Positions 21,534 to 32,984 of a DNA stretch of 64,000 nt are shown one piece after another. Source of the stretch: Thecamonas trahens ATCC 50062 (taxonomy: Eukaryota; Apusozoa; Apusomonadida; Apusomonadidae). Where the stretch lies: NCBI RefSeq assembly GCF_000142905.1, contig NW_013657659.1, forward strand, positions 1-64,000, given 5' to 3'. A model generated the notes under the pieces. That model saw only the letters and a program-made list of their open reading frames with translations, did no database searches and was not told the origin of the DNA. The translations under genes were made by a program, and so were the position numbers. The first letter of the stretch is position 1. Each line of letters begins with the position of its first letter.

Positions 21534-23364
21534 TCAATCAAAGGGGCTCGCCTCGCTGCCGCCGCGCTTGGACGGCGGGACAAGGTTGGCCGGGAGCGCA
21601 GTCGGGAGCGGCGAGCCAGGCGCGTTCTTCTTCTGCTGGAGGAGGTGCATGCAGACAGCAAACTCGTCCGCGTCGAGATGGCCGTCGCGATCGATGTCGG
21701 CAAGGGTCCAGATGTCGCGGAGAGTGGTCGTGTCGAGCTTGGAGGCGACCATGGCCGGCTTGGCTGACGCGCCAGAGAGCTTGCCGGCGACCGGACCCAT
21801 CTTGACAAAGTAGGAGTCCCACTTTTGCTTCTCCTCCGGCCCGATGGCCCAGTCCGAGTCCGATGCGCCAAACGGGTTGGGCGGCGGCGACGACGGACCG
21901 GCGCCGTCGTCGACAGGCGCAATAAGTTCCAGCAGCTGCGGAATGTCTGCCGCGAGAACGCTGTTCATCGACTCAATCATCGACATGTTGAGCTTGGGGA
22001 ACTTGTTGAACTCGTACTCTGCTGCGCGGGCCTTGAACCGCTCGAGGTCCGGAAAGTCGCCCGGTGGGAGCTGGTGCTGGCGCATGACAGTCTTGAAGAC
22101 CTCCAGCATGCCGTCGAGGAGCGCCTTCTGCTTCTTGCCCTTGCCGAACATCGACGGCATCTCGCCTCGGAGATGCGAGATGAGGAGCGCGTGAACCTTG
22201 ACCAGACGCGCGCGCTTGACAAGCTCATTGATCTTGCGAACGGCGGCGTTGCGCGGGAGGTAGCGGAGGTCAGCCATGAGGTCCTGCTCCTCGGCTTCAA
22301 ACAGCGCCTGGTTCTCCGAGTTGTGTAGCGGCTGGTCCCAGAACGAGCCGATGTAGACCCGGACCACCTCGGGCGTGGCAAAGACCTTGCCAAGCGACCA
22401 CATGAGCGCGCCGTAGACCCGCATCAGCTGCTGGGAGTTGACCATGTCCGACTTGTTGAGCACAACCCGGATCTTGTCGTCATGCCCGCGCAGCGCCTCG
22501 ATCGACCGCTTGAACTCATCAGAGATGTCGAGCTTGTGGGCATCAAAGAGGAGCAGAATGAGGTCCGATCGCTCCGCAAACCACTCGCACGTCTCCACAA
22601 AGTCGTACGTCCGCCCCAGCCGCTGCTTCTCGCCCGAAAGCACACCTGGCGTGTCGATGAACGTCACCTTTTCCAGGATCGGCGACGGGCACTCGGCAAC
22701 CTCAAACTTGGAGAGGAACGAGACGCCAAACTTGTCCAGGCCCTGGAACGGCTTGTCTTTGCGGATCGACGCCGCCGCTCCAGGAACAACCCGATCCTCC
22801 TCGCCGTACATCACCGCCACAAACCGGTCCGTCGTCGGCTCGGGCCCGATCCGCTGCGAAGGGAAGTCACGCTCGAGCATGTACCGGATGAACGACGTCT
22901 TGCCCACCGAGTACTGGCCCAGCAGCATCTGTTCGCTCGCCATCACATCATCCGCCGCATCACATACACACACACACACGCACACCACCCTGTTCATGAG
23001 ACCGCGCCCAAACCCACTCGCTTCCCTTCATCCAACGACCAAAACACATCAAAAAAAAAGGACACAGATCCTCAAGTGCCCAACACCATTCCCACCCCTA
23101 CCCCCCCCCCATCCACCGTCCCCCACCCCTCATCTCATCCACCGCATTGTTCTGATGCGCAGCAAGAGATCAAGTACGTACCACCATGGGAGCGGCTTCA
23201 AAGTCGGCATCTTCGAGAAGCGGCGAGTGAAACTGCTGAAACGAGTAGAGTTCCTCAACTGGGCGGATGCGAGTCTTGTACAACCTCTTCAGCTTCTCAA
23301 TGACTTCAGGATATGTCTCGACAGCATCCGATGACATGGCTGCCTTGTTGGAGATGGCCGCCAT
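21534..23364 (-). CDS. EHD: EHD-family dynamin-like ATPase (C-terminal EH domain)
   Basis: EHD proteins are membrane-tubulating ATPases of endocytic recycling. Gene model on the minus strand: exon 1 23364-23182, intron 23181-22929 (GTACGT...CAG), exon 2 22928-21534; 525 aa, close to the ~530-550 of animal EHDs. Exon 1 gives the N-terminal helical part ending HSPLLEDADFEAAPMV. Exon 2 continues directly with the P-loop GQYSVGKTSF (~65-74), then IGPEPTTDRF, DTPG (~153-156) and NKSD (~219-222). A helical domain follows, and a C-terminal EH domain contains one clear EF-hand loop (DIDRDGHLDADE) preceded by the Asn-Pro-Phe-containing linker PPNPFG that EHDs use for autoregulation. The upstream start could be either Met of MAAISNKAAM. 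Confidence 0.95.
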
Positions 23365-24178
23365 GATGTCGTTGTCGATGTCGATGTCACCGCCGGCACA
23401 ATGTGGTTGGCTATTGACGAATTGCTCAACAAAACAATCGTTGTCACTCGGAGAGGCAAGACCGAGAGACCGAGAGACCGAGAGACCGAGAGACCGAGAG
23501 ACCGAGAGACCGAGAGACAGACTAAGAGATAGAGACCAACAAAGACCACCACAGAGTATGTGCCCTTATGTGGTGCTGTTTGTCTATGCGTAGAGAGTGA
23601 GCTGTGTCCCCCCCCCCCCCCCCCCCCCCCCCCCTCCCCCCCCCGCACCCGCGCAGTGCAAACCTGTGCTGTTGATCAGTGGGTCGACCGGCAGTCGCTC
23701 GTTCGTCGATTATCTGACGTGGGATGAATCATTGGGCGGCCAATACTCGCACATGCTACTTGCCCACAACGAGGAGATGGAGGAAAGAGTGCACGCCATG
23801 GGGCAGGCTGTGGGCGTGAAGGGGACGGGCAGAGAAATTGAAGAGGGGAGGGGAGGAGGGGGAGAGGGGGGCGCTGAGCTTGGTTGCCTCGCAGCCTGCC
23901 ATCAATAACCATACTCCGACTACGATCTTAGTAGATCCCCCCTCCCCCCTCCGGTTCTCACATCGATCAGAGATCTCCCATTTTACCCGCTGCACCCAAC
24001 TCGCGCCAACGAACCCACCCCGCCCCCCCCCCCCACCGTCCAACCTCCTCGCCGGCACCCCTCTCCACAGCCACTGTCAGCGGCACGAGGAGGGTGACAA
24101 CTCTGTCAATGTCGTACTCGTCCAACTCTGACTCTGCATGCTCAGCCACAGAAGACCACCTCGCCGGAAGCGCCAGCT
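23365..24178. other. intergenic region with satellite and homopolymer tracts
   Basis: It contains an 8-bp tandem repeat (ACCGAGAG, about seven copies, 23461-23518), a near-continuous poly-C tract at ~23608-23644 and purine-rich stretches around 23840-23870. It separates the divergent EHD and WD40-C2 genes. I see no gene. Confidence 0.6.
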
Positions 24179-27100
24179 TTGTGCGACATGGAAGCGGTGT
24201 CAGCAGCGGTGTCGGCAGCGGTGGCAGCACTCACCGGAATCAGTCTTCGTAGCTCGCGAGAAGGAAGCAGTCTTCGTAGCTCGCGAGAAGGAAGTAGTCT
24301 CCGCAGCTCGCGAGAAGGGAGCAATCGTCGAGGAAGTGGTCGTGGAAGACATGGTCCTGGTCATGGTGGTGATGGGGGAGTGAGGCAACGACCTCGTCGA
24401 CAAGGAGCGAATGACTCGACCGACAAGCTACTGACACCAAGGACAAAGGAGACTTTGGTCTTCAATATGGATGCTGATGGCAAGATGGTGAAGGGTGTGC
24501 CTATGGCGCTCTCTGGATCGCAAGCCGACATTTCAAAGTCGTTGAGAAAGTTTCGCAGAGAGATGAAGGCCGATCAAGCCGCTCATATGGCCGCTACCTC
24601 GTCGTCTATCGCTTCTATGGACATTGGCTTTCTCTCGCCAGCTGCCATCGCAGCAAGCCCGTCTCCATCTCCGTCTCCGTCTCCGTCTCCGTCTCCGCAC
24701 TCGTCCTCGATCCCGGCTTTGGCGAATACCTCGAACGTACACGTCTCGTCGACGCCAGATGTTGACTCGGTGCACTCAAACGAGTCGATGGACTCGGCTA
24801 TCTCGAGCGCTGGGTCGAGTGGGCTCTCGTCGCTGGTTCCTTCGCGACGGGCGCGAAGTGGACGGAGCGGCGGCTCGCTGCTGCAGTCGGCGGCGCTCAA
24901 CGCGGCCCGGGCGGCGGCGGCCGAGCTTGCGGCCCGGTCCGACTCGGACGACGATGCCGCATGTGGTAGCGAGTCGGACTCGGCGTCAGTCTTTAATGCC
25001 TCGATGTCAAGCGTACTGACCGAGGGATCCGCATCGTTTGCCGGCATGGGCAGTGCCTTCCCGGACCTCTCGTCGTCCAACGAGCCGCTGGCGGCGACGT
25101 CGGCAGAGCCTGGCCAAGCGTCGCGGACCATCAACGGCGTGCGCGCGCGTGCAAATTCCAAGACGAGGGTCACTTCGGGGCCACAGTCTGGCAATGTGAG
25201 CAACTCGCTCAACCAGTCACTAGACGGGGTGGCGTGGCAGCGAGTGGGCCGAAGCGTCAAGCCCGGCCCGCGGACAGAAACTATGGAGCTGACGAACCTC
25301 ATCGCGGACTTTAAGCGCGAGCAAGAGCTGCGGCAGCAGGCCGAGCAGGCACGGCTGACGGCAGCGCGGCTGGCGGCCGAGACTGAGCGGCGCAAGGCAC
25401 TGATGCGCAAGCGCATTGTGTATCACACGCTGCCCGGCGGCGACGCGCCCCACTCGGCGCTGCTCTCGGCCTCCAAGGCCCACGACGGCATCATTCTCTC
25501 GCTGGCGGCCAACACGTTCTTTGTGGACAAGTTTGCCACCGGCTCACACGACGGCAAGGTCAAGGTGTGGACGCTGGTCGAGGACGAGGCCCACCAAAAG
25601 TACCCAAGGAGCAGTACGTGCTCGCCTCGCATGCTGCGCCGGTCCACTCGGTCGGCTGGCACCCAGACGGCATGGTGCTGGCAACAACTGGCAAGGACAA
25701 CAAGGTCCGGCTCTGGGAAGGCTCCGAGTGCAAGGAGGTGCTTGACCTTGACTCGCCGGGCTTCTCGCTCGAGTTTTCGCTGTTTGGCAAGCACGTGGCG
25801 GTGGCCTCGATGCGCAACGTCAAGATCTTTGACACAGAGACGTGCAAGATCATCCAAAAGCTGCCTGCGCACGCGCTCAACGTGTACTCGTGCGCGTACC
25901 ACCCCGGCTCGCTCTCGCTCATGGTTACTGCCGGCGACGACAATATGGTCAAGTTGTGGGACGTCGACTCCGGGAAAGTGGTCCAGACGCTGCGTCACCA
26001 CTCGTCGTGGGTCTACTCGGCGCAGTTTTCGCCCGATGGCCAGTCGCTCATCACTGCGTCGGCGGACGGCACCTCGTTCATCTACAAGCTCGGCCAGGAG
26101 GAACCGCTCCTCCGTATCCGCCCCAGCTTGGGCGCCGTGTACACGGCCTCGCTCTGGGGCGACGTCGCGTACCTGGGCGGGCAGGATCCTATCGTCCGCG
26201 GCTTCTCGCCGCTTACCGGCGAGCCGCTGGTCGAGGTCAAGGGTCACGTCGGCGCTGTCCGCGACATTGCCTACCTCCCGCACTCGTACACGCTGCTCTC
26301 GGTCGGCTCGGACGCGCAGCTCTGCCAATGGAACGTCCGCACCCCGCTTGAGACCGCGCTCGCTGCCGAGTCCAAGGAGCTGGAGCGCAAGCTGTCGCAG
26401 ACCCTCTCGGCGCAGATCCGATCCGAGGACAACGTCACCGCGCCGGCGCCAGAGGCGGTGGCGACGTCCTCGGTCCGCTCGCTCGCGCCGCCGTCGCGTC
26501 GCTCGTCGCGGTCTACCCCGCGCAACCCGCCGCCTTCGTCCGCCAACTCGCCCGGCTCGGACGACCTGGGCACTCCGCGCTCGCTTGCCGACTCGGCCCT
26601 CTCGTACGAGTACGATTACGCCGACGTCTTGGTCCGGGTCGGCGACGACGGCGAGCTCGTCGAGCTTGATCCCGACGACGCCGAGCGAGTCCGCAACGAG
26701 CTCGGTGACGACATTCTTTCCATCTGCGACGTTAGCAACTATGGCGAGTACGACTATGACTACGACTACGACTACGAGTATGCCTACCGCGACGACGCCG
26801 GCAACATCGTGCTTCGCAGCGGTGTGGTCTCATCCGGTGTGGCCTCAACTCCGTCGTCGCGCCGCTCTTCGCGCCGCCCGTCGGCTGCCTCTAGCCGTGC
26901 CACTAGGGAGACGCCGGCACGCCGCTCGTCACGCCGCTCGTCGCGCCGCTCGTCACGTCGGTCGTCGAGGGCCAAGTCGTCAGTGTCGCGGTCGCCGTCA
27001 CTCCCAGGCATCGCCCTCGACGCGCCGTTTGTAGCAGCCGCACGCCGCATGGAGCAGCAGGCGGCGCTGACAACGATGACATCGGCCTCTTTGGGCTCGT

Positions 27101-27747
27101 TTGAGGCACCCAAGCGGATGCGGCTCTCACCGTCGGATGCGTCAATCCCTTCGCTGCCTGACAGTCGCTTCAGGCGCGAGTCGTCCGTCTCGGAGGACTC
27201 TTCTGCCTCCGATGCAACCAACCGCCGGGTTCGGTTCGTCAACTCGTCGCTATTCACAGTCAAGCTCATTCGGTTCCGCGGAGTAAGCACATCAGGTGAG
27301 AAGTTCACGTCGTCGTCGACCGGCCACAAGGCCTCGCTCAGCATCCCAGGCCTCAAGCATCCGTTCTTTGAGATCCTTGTTGGCCGGCAGGTCCGCGACG
27401 TCAGAGACAACTGGAGGGGACACGTCCTCACCTACGCAGACATACTCGCCGACTCGTCGACGCCACATCTGCTCGGCTCGGATCTAGCGCTCGAGGCGTA
27501 TCTGTTTGACGACGCCGACGACGGCGGTAACGTCTCCTCGTACGGCTCCATCGGACTCGGCTTCCTCGGCCTCTCGCCGCTCACATCCGATGGCAACACA
27601 CCCGAGCCGGTACACGTCTGGCTCCCGCTGTATGGCGAGCTCGACATGGAGCTCCTCGTCGAGGTTGGAATCACACCAAACCTCGAGGGCATCACCCGTG
27701 CGCCGCAGTCGCCATCACCATTTCTGTCGCTCGACCCCGACCTATGA
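24179..27747 (+). CDS. WD40-repeat protein with C-terminal C2-like domain (one frame break)
   Basis: The N-terminal ~400 residues are low complexity. They include three copies of SLRSSREGS and an SP-repeat, then a short charged helix (EQELRQQAEQARLTAARLAA). A WD40 propeller follows with recognisable blades such as ATGSHDGKVKVWTL, ATTGKDNKVRLWEG, VTAGDDNMVKLWDV and ITASADGTSFIYKL. The frame shifts by one base at 25596-25599 (AAAA) between the first two blades; one extra A joins them cleanly. After the propeller come an acidic Tyr/Asp-rich and a Ser/Arg-rich segment. The last ~170 residues read as a C2-like beta sandwich (LFTVKLIRFRGVS ... FFEILVGRQ ... PVHVWLPLYGELDMELLVEV). The start is uncertain; MDADGKMVKG at 24469 is an alternative. 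The partner and process are unknown. Confidence 0.65.
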
Positions 27748-28075
27748 CTCCCCGCCCAAGTTGCCGCACACCAGAAAAAGCGCCAACCTGATACCCCTCT
27801 CCCCCCTCCCATCGCTCCCCCCCCGTCCACCGTCATCACCCACATTGCCACCTCACACACCTAACCAACTACATCACAGCATATTCCAACACCCATCCCA
27901 TCCTCCCTAACTCCTCCCAAGCCGTACGCCGACTCTCACTCAGAACCCCCCCCCCCCCCCCCCCAAAAAAAAAAAAAAAAAAAAAAGAGGCGGACACACA
28001 CCCCCCTTGCCCGACCCGCCACGGTCTGCCCCCGGCCACGGCCACGACCAGCCCTGGCCACTTTACTTCCGTCAT
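27748..28075. other. intergenic region with adjoining poly-C and poly-A tracts
   Basis: C-rich sequence ends in 19 consecutive C at ~27946-27964 followed directly by ~22 A at 27965-27986. No gene is visible. The downstream Rph-like gene starts at 28076. Confidence 0.6.
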
Positions 28076-30876
28076 ATGAGCGACACACGACAGCTTTTGA
28101 TTTCGCTTGACAGCTTGGAGCAAGTGCAAGCACCGCTCTCCACAATAGGCGGCAAGGCAGCTGGGTTGGGCAAACTCTGCGGTGTGGTGGGCGAGGGTAA
28201 GGCAGGGTATGTCCCTCCTGGCTGTGTCCTCACCACAGAGGCATTTCAGGTACAACTGGATTTTTATCGCTGACACCTGCCAGACTCCGGGAGGCGTACA
28301 CATCGAACGGCTCGCTGAATGACATCAGTAATGCCATGACTGCCTCTGGTTTAGCCCCATCTCTTTGGCATGCTATTGATGAGTGTCTGGATGTGGTTCG
28401 TGCTCGCTGGGCGGCTGAGGAAGGTAGCTTGCGCCATGATCGGTTCTTTGCCGTGAGATCGTCGGGAACCAAGGAGGATGCTGTGGACCAGTCGTTTGCG
28501 GGGCAGTACGAGACTGTGCTCAATGTTCCCGCTGAGCGAGGCGCATTAGCTGATGCAGTGCTTGCTTGCTACGCCTCGCAATTTTCGGATCACGCAGCGA
28601 GCTACCTCGGCTCGCTCGCCGACGACGAGCCGCTGCCGGCGATGGCTGTTGTCATGCAGGAGCAAGTCGACCCGGTAGCCGCGGGCGTGCTGTTTACCGT
28701 CAATCCGGGAACCTCAAGTGCCAACGAGATGGTGGTCGAGGGCGTGTGGGGACTTGGCGAGGGGCTCGTGTCCGGAACGCTGACGCCGTCATCAGTGGTA
28801 ATCGACGCCGCAAGCGGTGAGATGGTGCTCGACCGGAACCCAGAAGGCCAGCAGGAGCGCAAGCTGGTGTGTGCAGCAGGGGGTGGGCACGAGTGGACGG
28901 CAACGACTGCCACCGAGGCCGCCTGCTCGCCGCTCACGCCAGAGCTGCTTGCTGCTCTGGCGGCAGCCGGGCAGGCGGTGTCACGGGCGATGGGGCCGGC
29001 CGACATCGAGTGGTGCGCCACGGGCGACGGTCGAGTGGCGCTGGTCCAGGCACGGCCAATCACCTCGCTCAGCTTTGCGCGCGGAACGCCTGTGGCGTAC
29101 ATGATCCAGGCCGACCGCACGTCGCCGCTTGACGAGCTACTTGCGGTCCGCGGCTTTGGCGACGCGCTGCATCACATCGCATCGGTAACGACGTGGTTTG
29201 ACGGCGATCCCGAGTTTGTCCTCCCTCAACCAGCTCAACTAGTCACGTTTTACTTTGGACGTGGCTACGGGTTTGCCGACGTCATGGCCGTCTACCACGG
29301 GCTGAAGGAGCAGTACACGCAAGCCGATCTCGCGGCGCTCGAGCCGTGGTGGCGCGAAGCGCAGGCGCTGGAAGACCGGTTTCTGCTTGAGCTCCACCAG
29401 CGATCTGTGGTCGACGCCGCGCTCGCAAAGCACGGCCTGGCAGCAGCGGACACGGCAGTCGATACGTCCCCGGATCGTGTGGCGCAGCTGATGGCCTTTT
29501 ACTCGGCAGCATGCAAGATGTCGTGGGCGATGGGCTTTATGGCCGAGCTGGCCGAGACGGAGGCTCAGCGGGCGCTGTCGACGGCGCACGGGTCGGGCGA
29601 CATTACCGAGAGCACGCCGCGGTTTGTGCTCGGCAAACTGGTCTCCAACGTGTCTCGGCGACACCACGCCACCGCCAAGCAGCCGATGCTAGACCTGATG
29701 GCGCTCGCGCGGAGCGTGAGCCGCGACAGCGAGGTGCGGCGAGTGGTGCTTGATGCAGCGGCAGCGAGTTCGGGTGGCATCGTCGGCCCGGGCCTGGTGA
29801 GAATGCTGCGGGTCGAGGCTGCGGGGACAGAGATCGCCGGTGCACTCGAGAGCTTTCTCCGGACCTGGTACTGGATGGCAGACGAGGACTGGGACTCGTG
29901 GTGCGTGCACTGGTCGGAGGATCCGTCATTTCCGCTCGCCATGTTCGTGCAGATGGTCAAGGCCGGAGGCGACCGAGGGTCGTCGTCGTCGTCATCGTCG
30001 TCATCGTCAAATGACGAAAGCAGCGGACAACCGCCGTTGCTGCGGCGAATGACGACAGCGTCGCAGATTTACGCGACTGAGATCGAGCGGCTTAAGGCCG
30101 TGCTCGGGAACGACCAGCACGAGGCACTGGTGGCGGTGGCGCGGCTCCGCAAGTACCTCGAATGGAAGGAGCGAGTTCATGTGGTGTATGTTCGGGCCGG
30201 ATTTGAGCTGAAGATGACGCTTCTCGCCATCGAGGCCGAGCTGGTTGCTCGCGACGTGCTCGAGGAGGGGCGGGCGGACCACAGCATGGCGCATGTGACG
30301 CCCGAAGCGTACGCAGCGTACGCGGCCGGGCGCGATAGCGGCGGAGAAGCACTGCGCAAGGTGGTGGAGGACATCGGGTACACAAGCGCGGTGTGGTCGC
30401 ACCTGGAGGCGCCGTACCAGGTCGGACGGACGTTCCAGGCGCAGCGTGCCGGCGACGGGGCCAGCAACGTTGAGCTCGGCATCAGCGAGGCAGAGCTGGC
30501 GGAGCTCCGTGCGCACGGAATGGTCCTGCGTGGGCTGCCGATCTCGCCAGGGCGAAGCGGGGTACCCGTGCGCGGGCGGGCGCGGGTGATCAGCTCGCTG
30601 GCCGAGGCTGGGAGCGTCCAAGGCGGTGATATACTGGTGACGGCGACGACGTCGCCGGCGTGGACGCCGCTCTTTGGCCTCATCGGCGGCCTTGTGCTCG
30701 AGGACGGCGGAATGCTGTCGCACGGCGCAGTGGTGGCGCGCGAGTTTGGACTCCCGGCCGTGTCGGGCATTCGCGGGGCAACAAGCGTGGTGCAGACCGG
30801 CGACGAGCTGGTGGTTGACGGCGAGGACGGCAGTGTGATGGTGTTGGGGCAGGAAGAGAGGAAAGCAAACAAGTGA
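28076..30876 (+). CDS. PEP-synthase/rifampicin-phosphotransferase-like dikinase
   Basis: The domain order is that of rifampicin phosphotransferases and short PEP-synthase relatives, ~900 aa. An N-terminal PPDK/PEPS ATP-grasp module contains IGGKAAGLGKL and PPGCVLTTEAF, then FAVRSSGTKEDAVDQSFAGQY. A long middle domain follows, and a C-terminal swivelling phospho-His domain has GGMLSHGAVVAREFGLPAV, where the His of LSHG is the expected phosphoryl carrier. The PEP-binding TIM barrel of true PEP synthase is absent. Such enzymes split ATP to AMP plus phosphates and transfer one phosphoryl group to a small molecule; the substrate here is unknown. The first ~58 codons (28076-28249) and the rest (from ~28285) lie in different frames. 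They are joined either by a tiny intron (GT at 28250, AG at 28283 or 28293) or by one missing T in the T5 run at 28261-28265. It ends 48 bp before the convergent uL4 gene. Confidence 0.75.
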
Positions 30877-30924
30877 CGGGCACGCGCGAGGCGTGGCGAG
30901 CGAGCAAAAAAACTCATTTACTGC

Positions 30925-32058
30925 TTAGGCGCGGTAGCCGACCATCTGGCGGTAGAAGGCACGCTTGGCCCGGGCAGCGGCCTGGGCCTTCTCCTGGGTG
31001 GCGAAGCGCTTCTTCTTCTGCGAGACCTTGCGGCCGGCCTTCTGGGCCTCGGCAGCCTTGATGATCGCGCGCTTGCGGGCGATGACGTACGGGTTGAGGG
31101 CGTACATCTGGGTGTTGTTGACAAGCGGGTTCTTGCGGCGGTGGATGTTGAGCTTGACACCCTGCTTGGCCGGGCGGACAACCGACTGGATCTCCTCGGA
31201 GTTGATGATACGCGAGATGTCGGTCGAGCTGAGGATGGCGCGCGGCAGGTGGTAGTTGTTCTTGAGGGTCGACGGGGCAGTCTGCGAGCCGTAGAGGGCC
31301 TCGAGGTGCTCAAAGGCAGCCTGCGACCAGATGACGAAGCGGCCGATGTGGCCACCCGGGGCAAGCTGGAGGAGGTTGAGGCGCTCGACGGAGCAGGTCT
31401 CGACACCCGGCAGGTTGCGGAAGGCGCGCGAGACACCGTTGTCGTTGAGGTAGATGACAAGCGGGCCGCGGCGCTGGACGTAGCGGCGGTTCCGCATCTT
31501 ACCCTTGCCGGCACGAAGGCGGCGCGAGGCGATGACGCGGTCGACGTCAGCGTGGGCGCCGTGGGCGGCGAGGATGGCAGCAGCCTCCTTGGTCTTCTTC
31601 ACCGACTCGACGTCGTTGGAGAGGACGAGCGGGATCTCGGCGACCTTCTCGACGCGGTGACCACGGGCCATGACCAGCGGGGCGACCGCCGAGGCAGCGA
31701 TGGCCGACACCAGGGCAAAGCGGCGCTGGTTGAGGTTGATCTTGCGGTGCCACTTGCGCCAGGTCTTGGTCGGGGCGAACATCCGACCGCCACGGCACAT
31801 GTTACCGAAGGCACCCTGGCCGGCACGGTGGGTACCACCACCGTTGACACGCGGGATACGCGAGACAGCGCGGCCAGTGCCCCACGAGATGGCGGCAACC
31901 TGGTGACCGGCAGCCGAGTGAACGGCGTAAGCCTGGCGGCGGTTCTTGGCCATGTCGCGGTAGACGTGGTGGACAACGTCAGGGCGGATGGGGGCGGTGA
32001 AGACACCCGGGAGCGGCACGTTGGCCACAACCTCCGAAGCCTTGTTGGCGGCAAAGAC
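30925..32058 (-). CDS. RPL4: 60S ribosomal protein L4 (uL4), main exon
   Basis: Cytosolic large-subunit protein uL4. The sequence shows the near-invariant core ([58 protein letters not shown]), including the extended loop that lines the exit tunnel. The open frame is preceded by [18 protein letters not shown] and a 3' splice site at 32059-32061 (TTCAG), so the start codon is in an upstream exon. A good candidate is the ATG at 32431-32429, followed at once by a GTACGA donor. That exon would contribute only Met, giving [12 protein letters not shown] in the correct phase. An alternative ATG near 32257 (MACALFRRR) has weaker support. It is divergent from uL2. Confidence 0.95.
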   Translation of the reverse strand, partial: VFAANKASEVVANVPLPGVFTAPIRPDVVHHVYRDMAKNRRQAYAVHSAAGHQVAAISWGTGRAVSRIPRVNGGGTHRAGQGAFGNMCRGGRMFAPTKTWRKWHRKINLNQRRFALVSAIAASAVAPLVMARGHRVEKVAEIPLVLSNDVESVKKTKEAAAILAAHGAHADVDRVIASRRLRAGKGKMRNRRYVQRRGPLVIYLNDNGVSRAFRNLPGVETCSVERLNLLQLAPGGHIGRFVIWSQAAFEHLEALYGSQTAPSTLKNNYHLPRAILSSTDISRIINSEEIQSVVRPAKQGVKLNIHRRKNPLVNNTQMYALNPYVIARKRAIIKAAEAQKAGRKVSQKKKRFATQEKAQAAARAKRAFYRQMVGYRA

Positions 32059-32431
32059 CTGAACGACAGCACGAGTCGACTACAATCATACACAGAGCGG
32101 GGGAGGGAAGGGGGGAGGGAGAGCGTGAGGCACGGGCGGGGTGGCGGGGGGGTGGCGGGGTGGCGGGGAGGGGAGGGGATGGAAGGGGATGGTGAAGATT
32201 TGACGGTCGCTTCAAAAAAATCAGACAAAGACGGCGGCGGAAAAGGGCGCAAGCCATGGCGGACTTGGTTGGCGGGGGCGGGGAGGGGGGGGAAGAGGAT
32301 GGAGGATACGGATTTGGGGGGGAAGTGGTGGGCTTGTGCTAGTGGTGGAGATGACACGGGTGGGGAAGTGCTTGTGCTTGTGGTGTTGTTGGTAGGGCTG
32401 GTGTGGGGGGGGGGGTGGGGGTTCGTACCAT

Positions 32432-32984
32432 TGTGTGAATGGGTAAAGTGTTGATTGATGAGGATGAGATGGCGAGCGAGTCGGTGGCGGGCAAGCAACG
32501 AGCGAACAATCGAACGAATGGACGATCAGCCGAGTCAATCAACGAACGAATGAACCATCGAAACGACACAATCGAACAAAAGATGGGAAGGCCAGGTGCG
32601 AACGAATAAATGAACGTCAGTTAATCGATGGTGTGACGGTGGGCAGGAGGAGTGCGAGTGGAAGCGGGAGCAAACCAGCTCGCGCGAATCGGCCTCCGTG
32701 CAAGCCGACGGGGGGGTATGGTACAGCTATCTAAAGTAACACAAGCTTGATACATAAGAACATTGGCCGAGAGAAAGATCCATGCACTTGCATACGGATT
32801 CATCTACTGATGGATCTGTGATGGGCTACGGATGGGCTCGTGCGAGGAGGAGGCGAGTGCGAGAGGCGAGAGCTCAGCTCGTGTGAACGAGGCGGAGCAA
32901 ACGAGCTCGCGTGGTTGATTTGGTCGGAGTTTGTTTTTCACTTTGGGATTGACGACAGACGTCACCAGCTTTCTCTCATTCACC
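32432..32984. promoter_or_regulatory. divergent promoter region between uL4 and uL2 genes
   Basis: About 550 bp separate the candidate uL4 start from the uL2 ATG. An 18-bp element, GGAGCAAAC[C/G]AGCTCGCG, occurs at 32667-32684 and again at 32894-32911 with one mismatch. Both copies sit in similar GAG/GCGAG-rich surroundings. The rest contains many short CGAACGAATG-like repeats (32500-32615). The regulatory role is inferred from position only. Confidence 0.4.

Noticed and set aside
31141-32454. Long plus-strand ORF opposite uL4
   Set aside because: Antisense of a highly conserved ribosomal-protein exon; Asp/Val/Gly-rich composition typical of GC-rich shadow frames.
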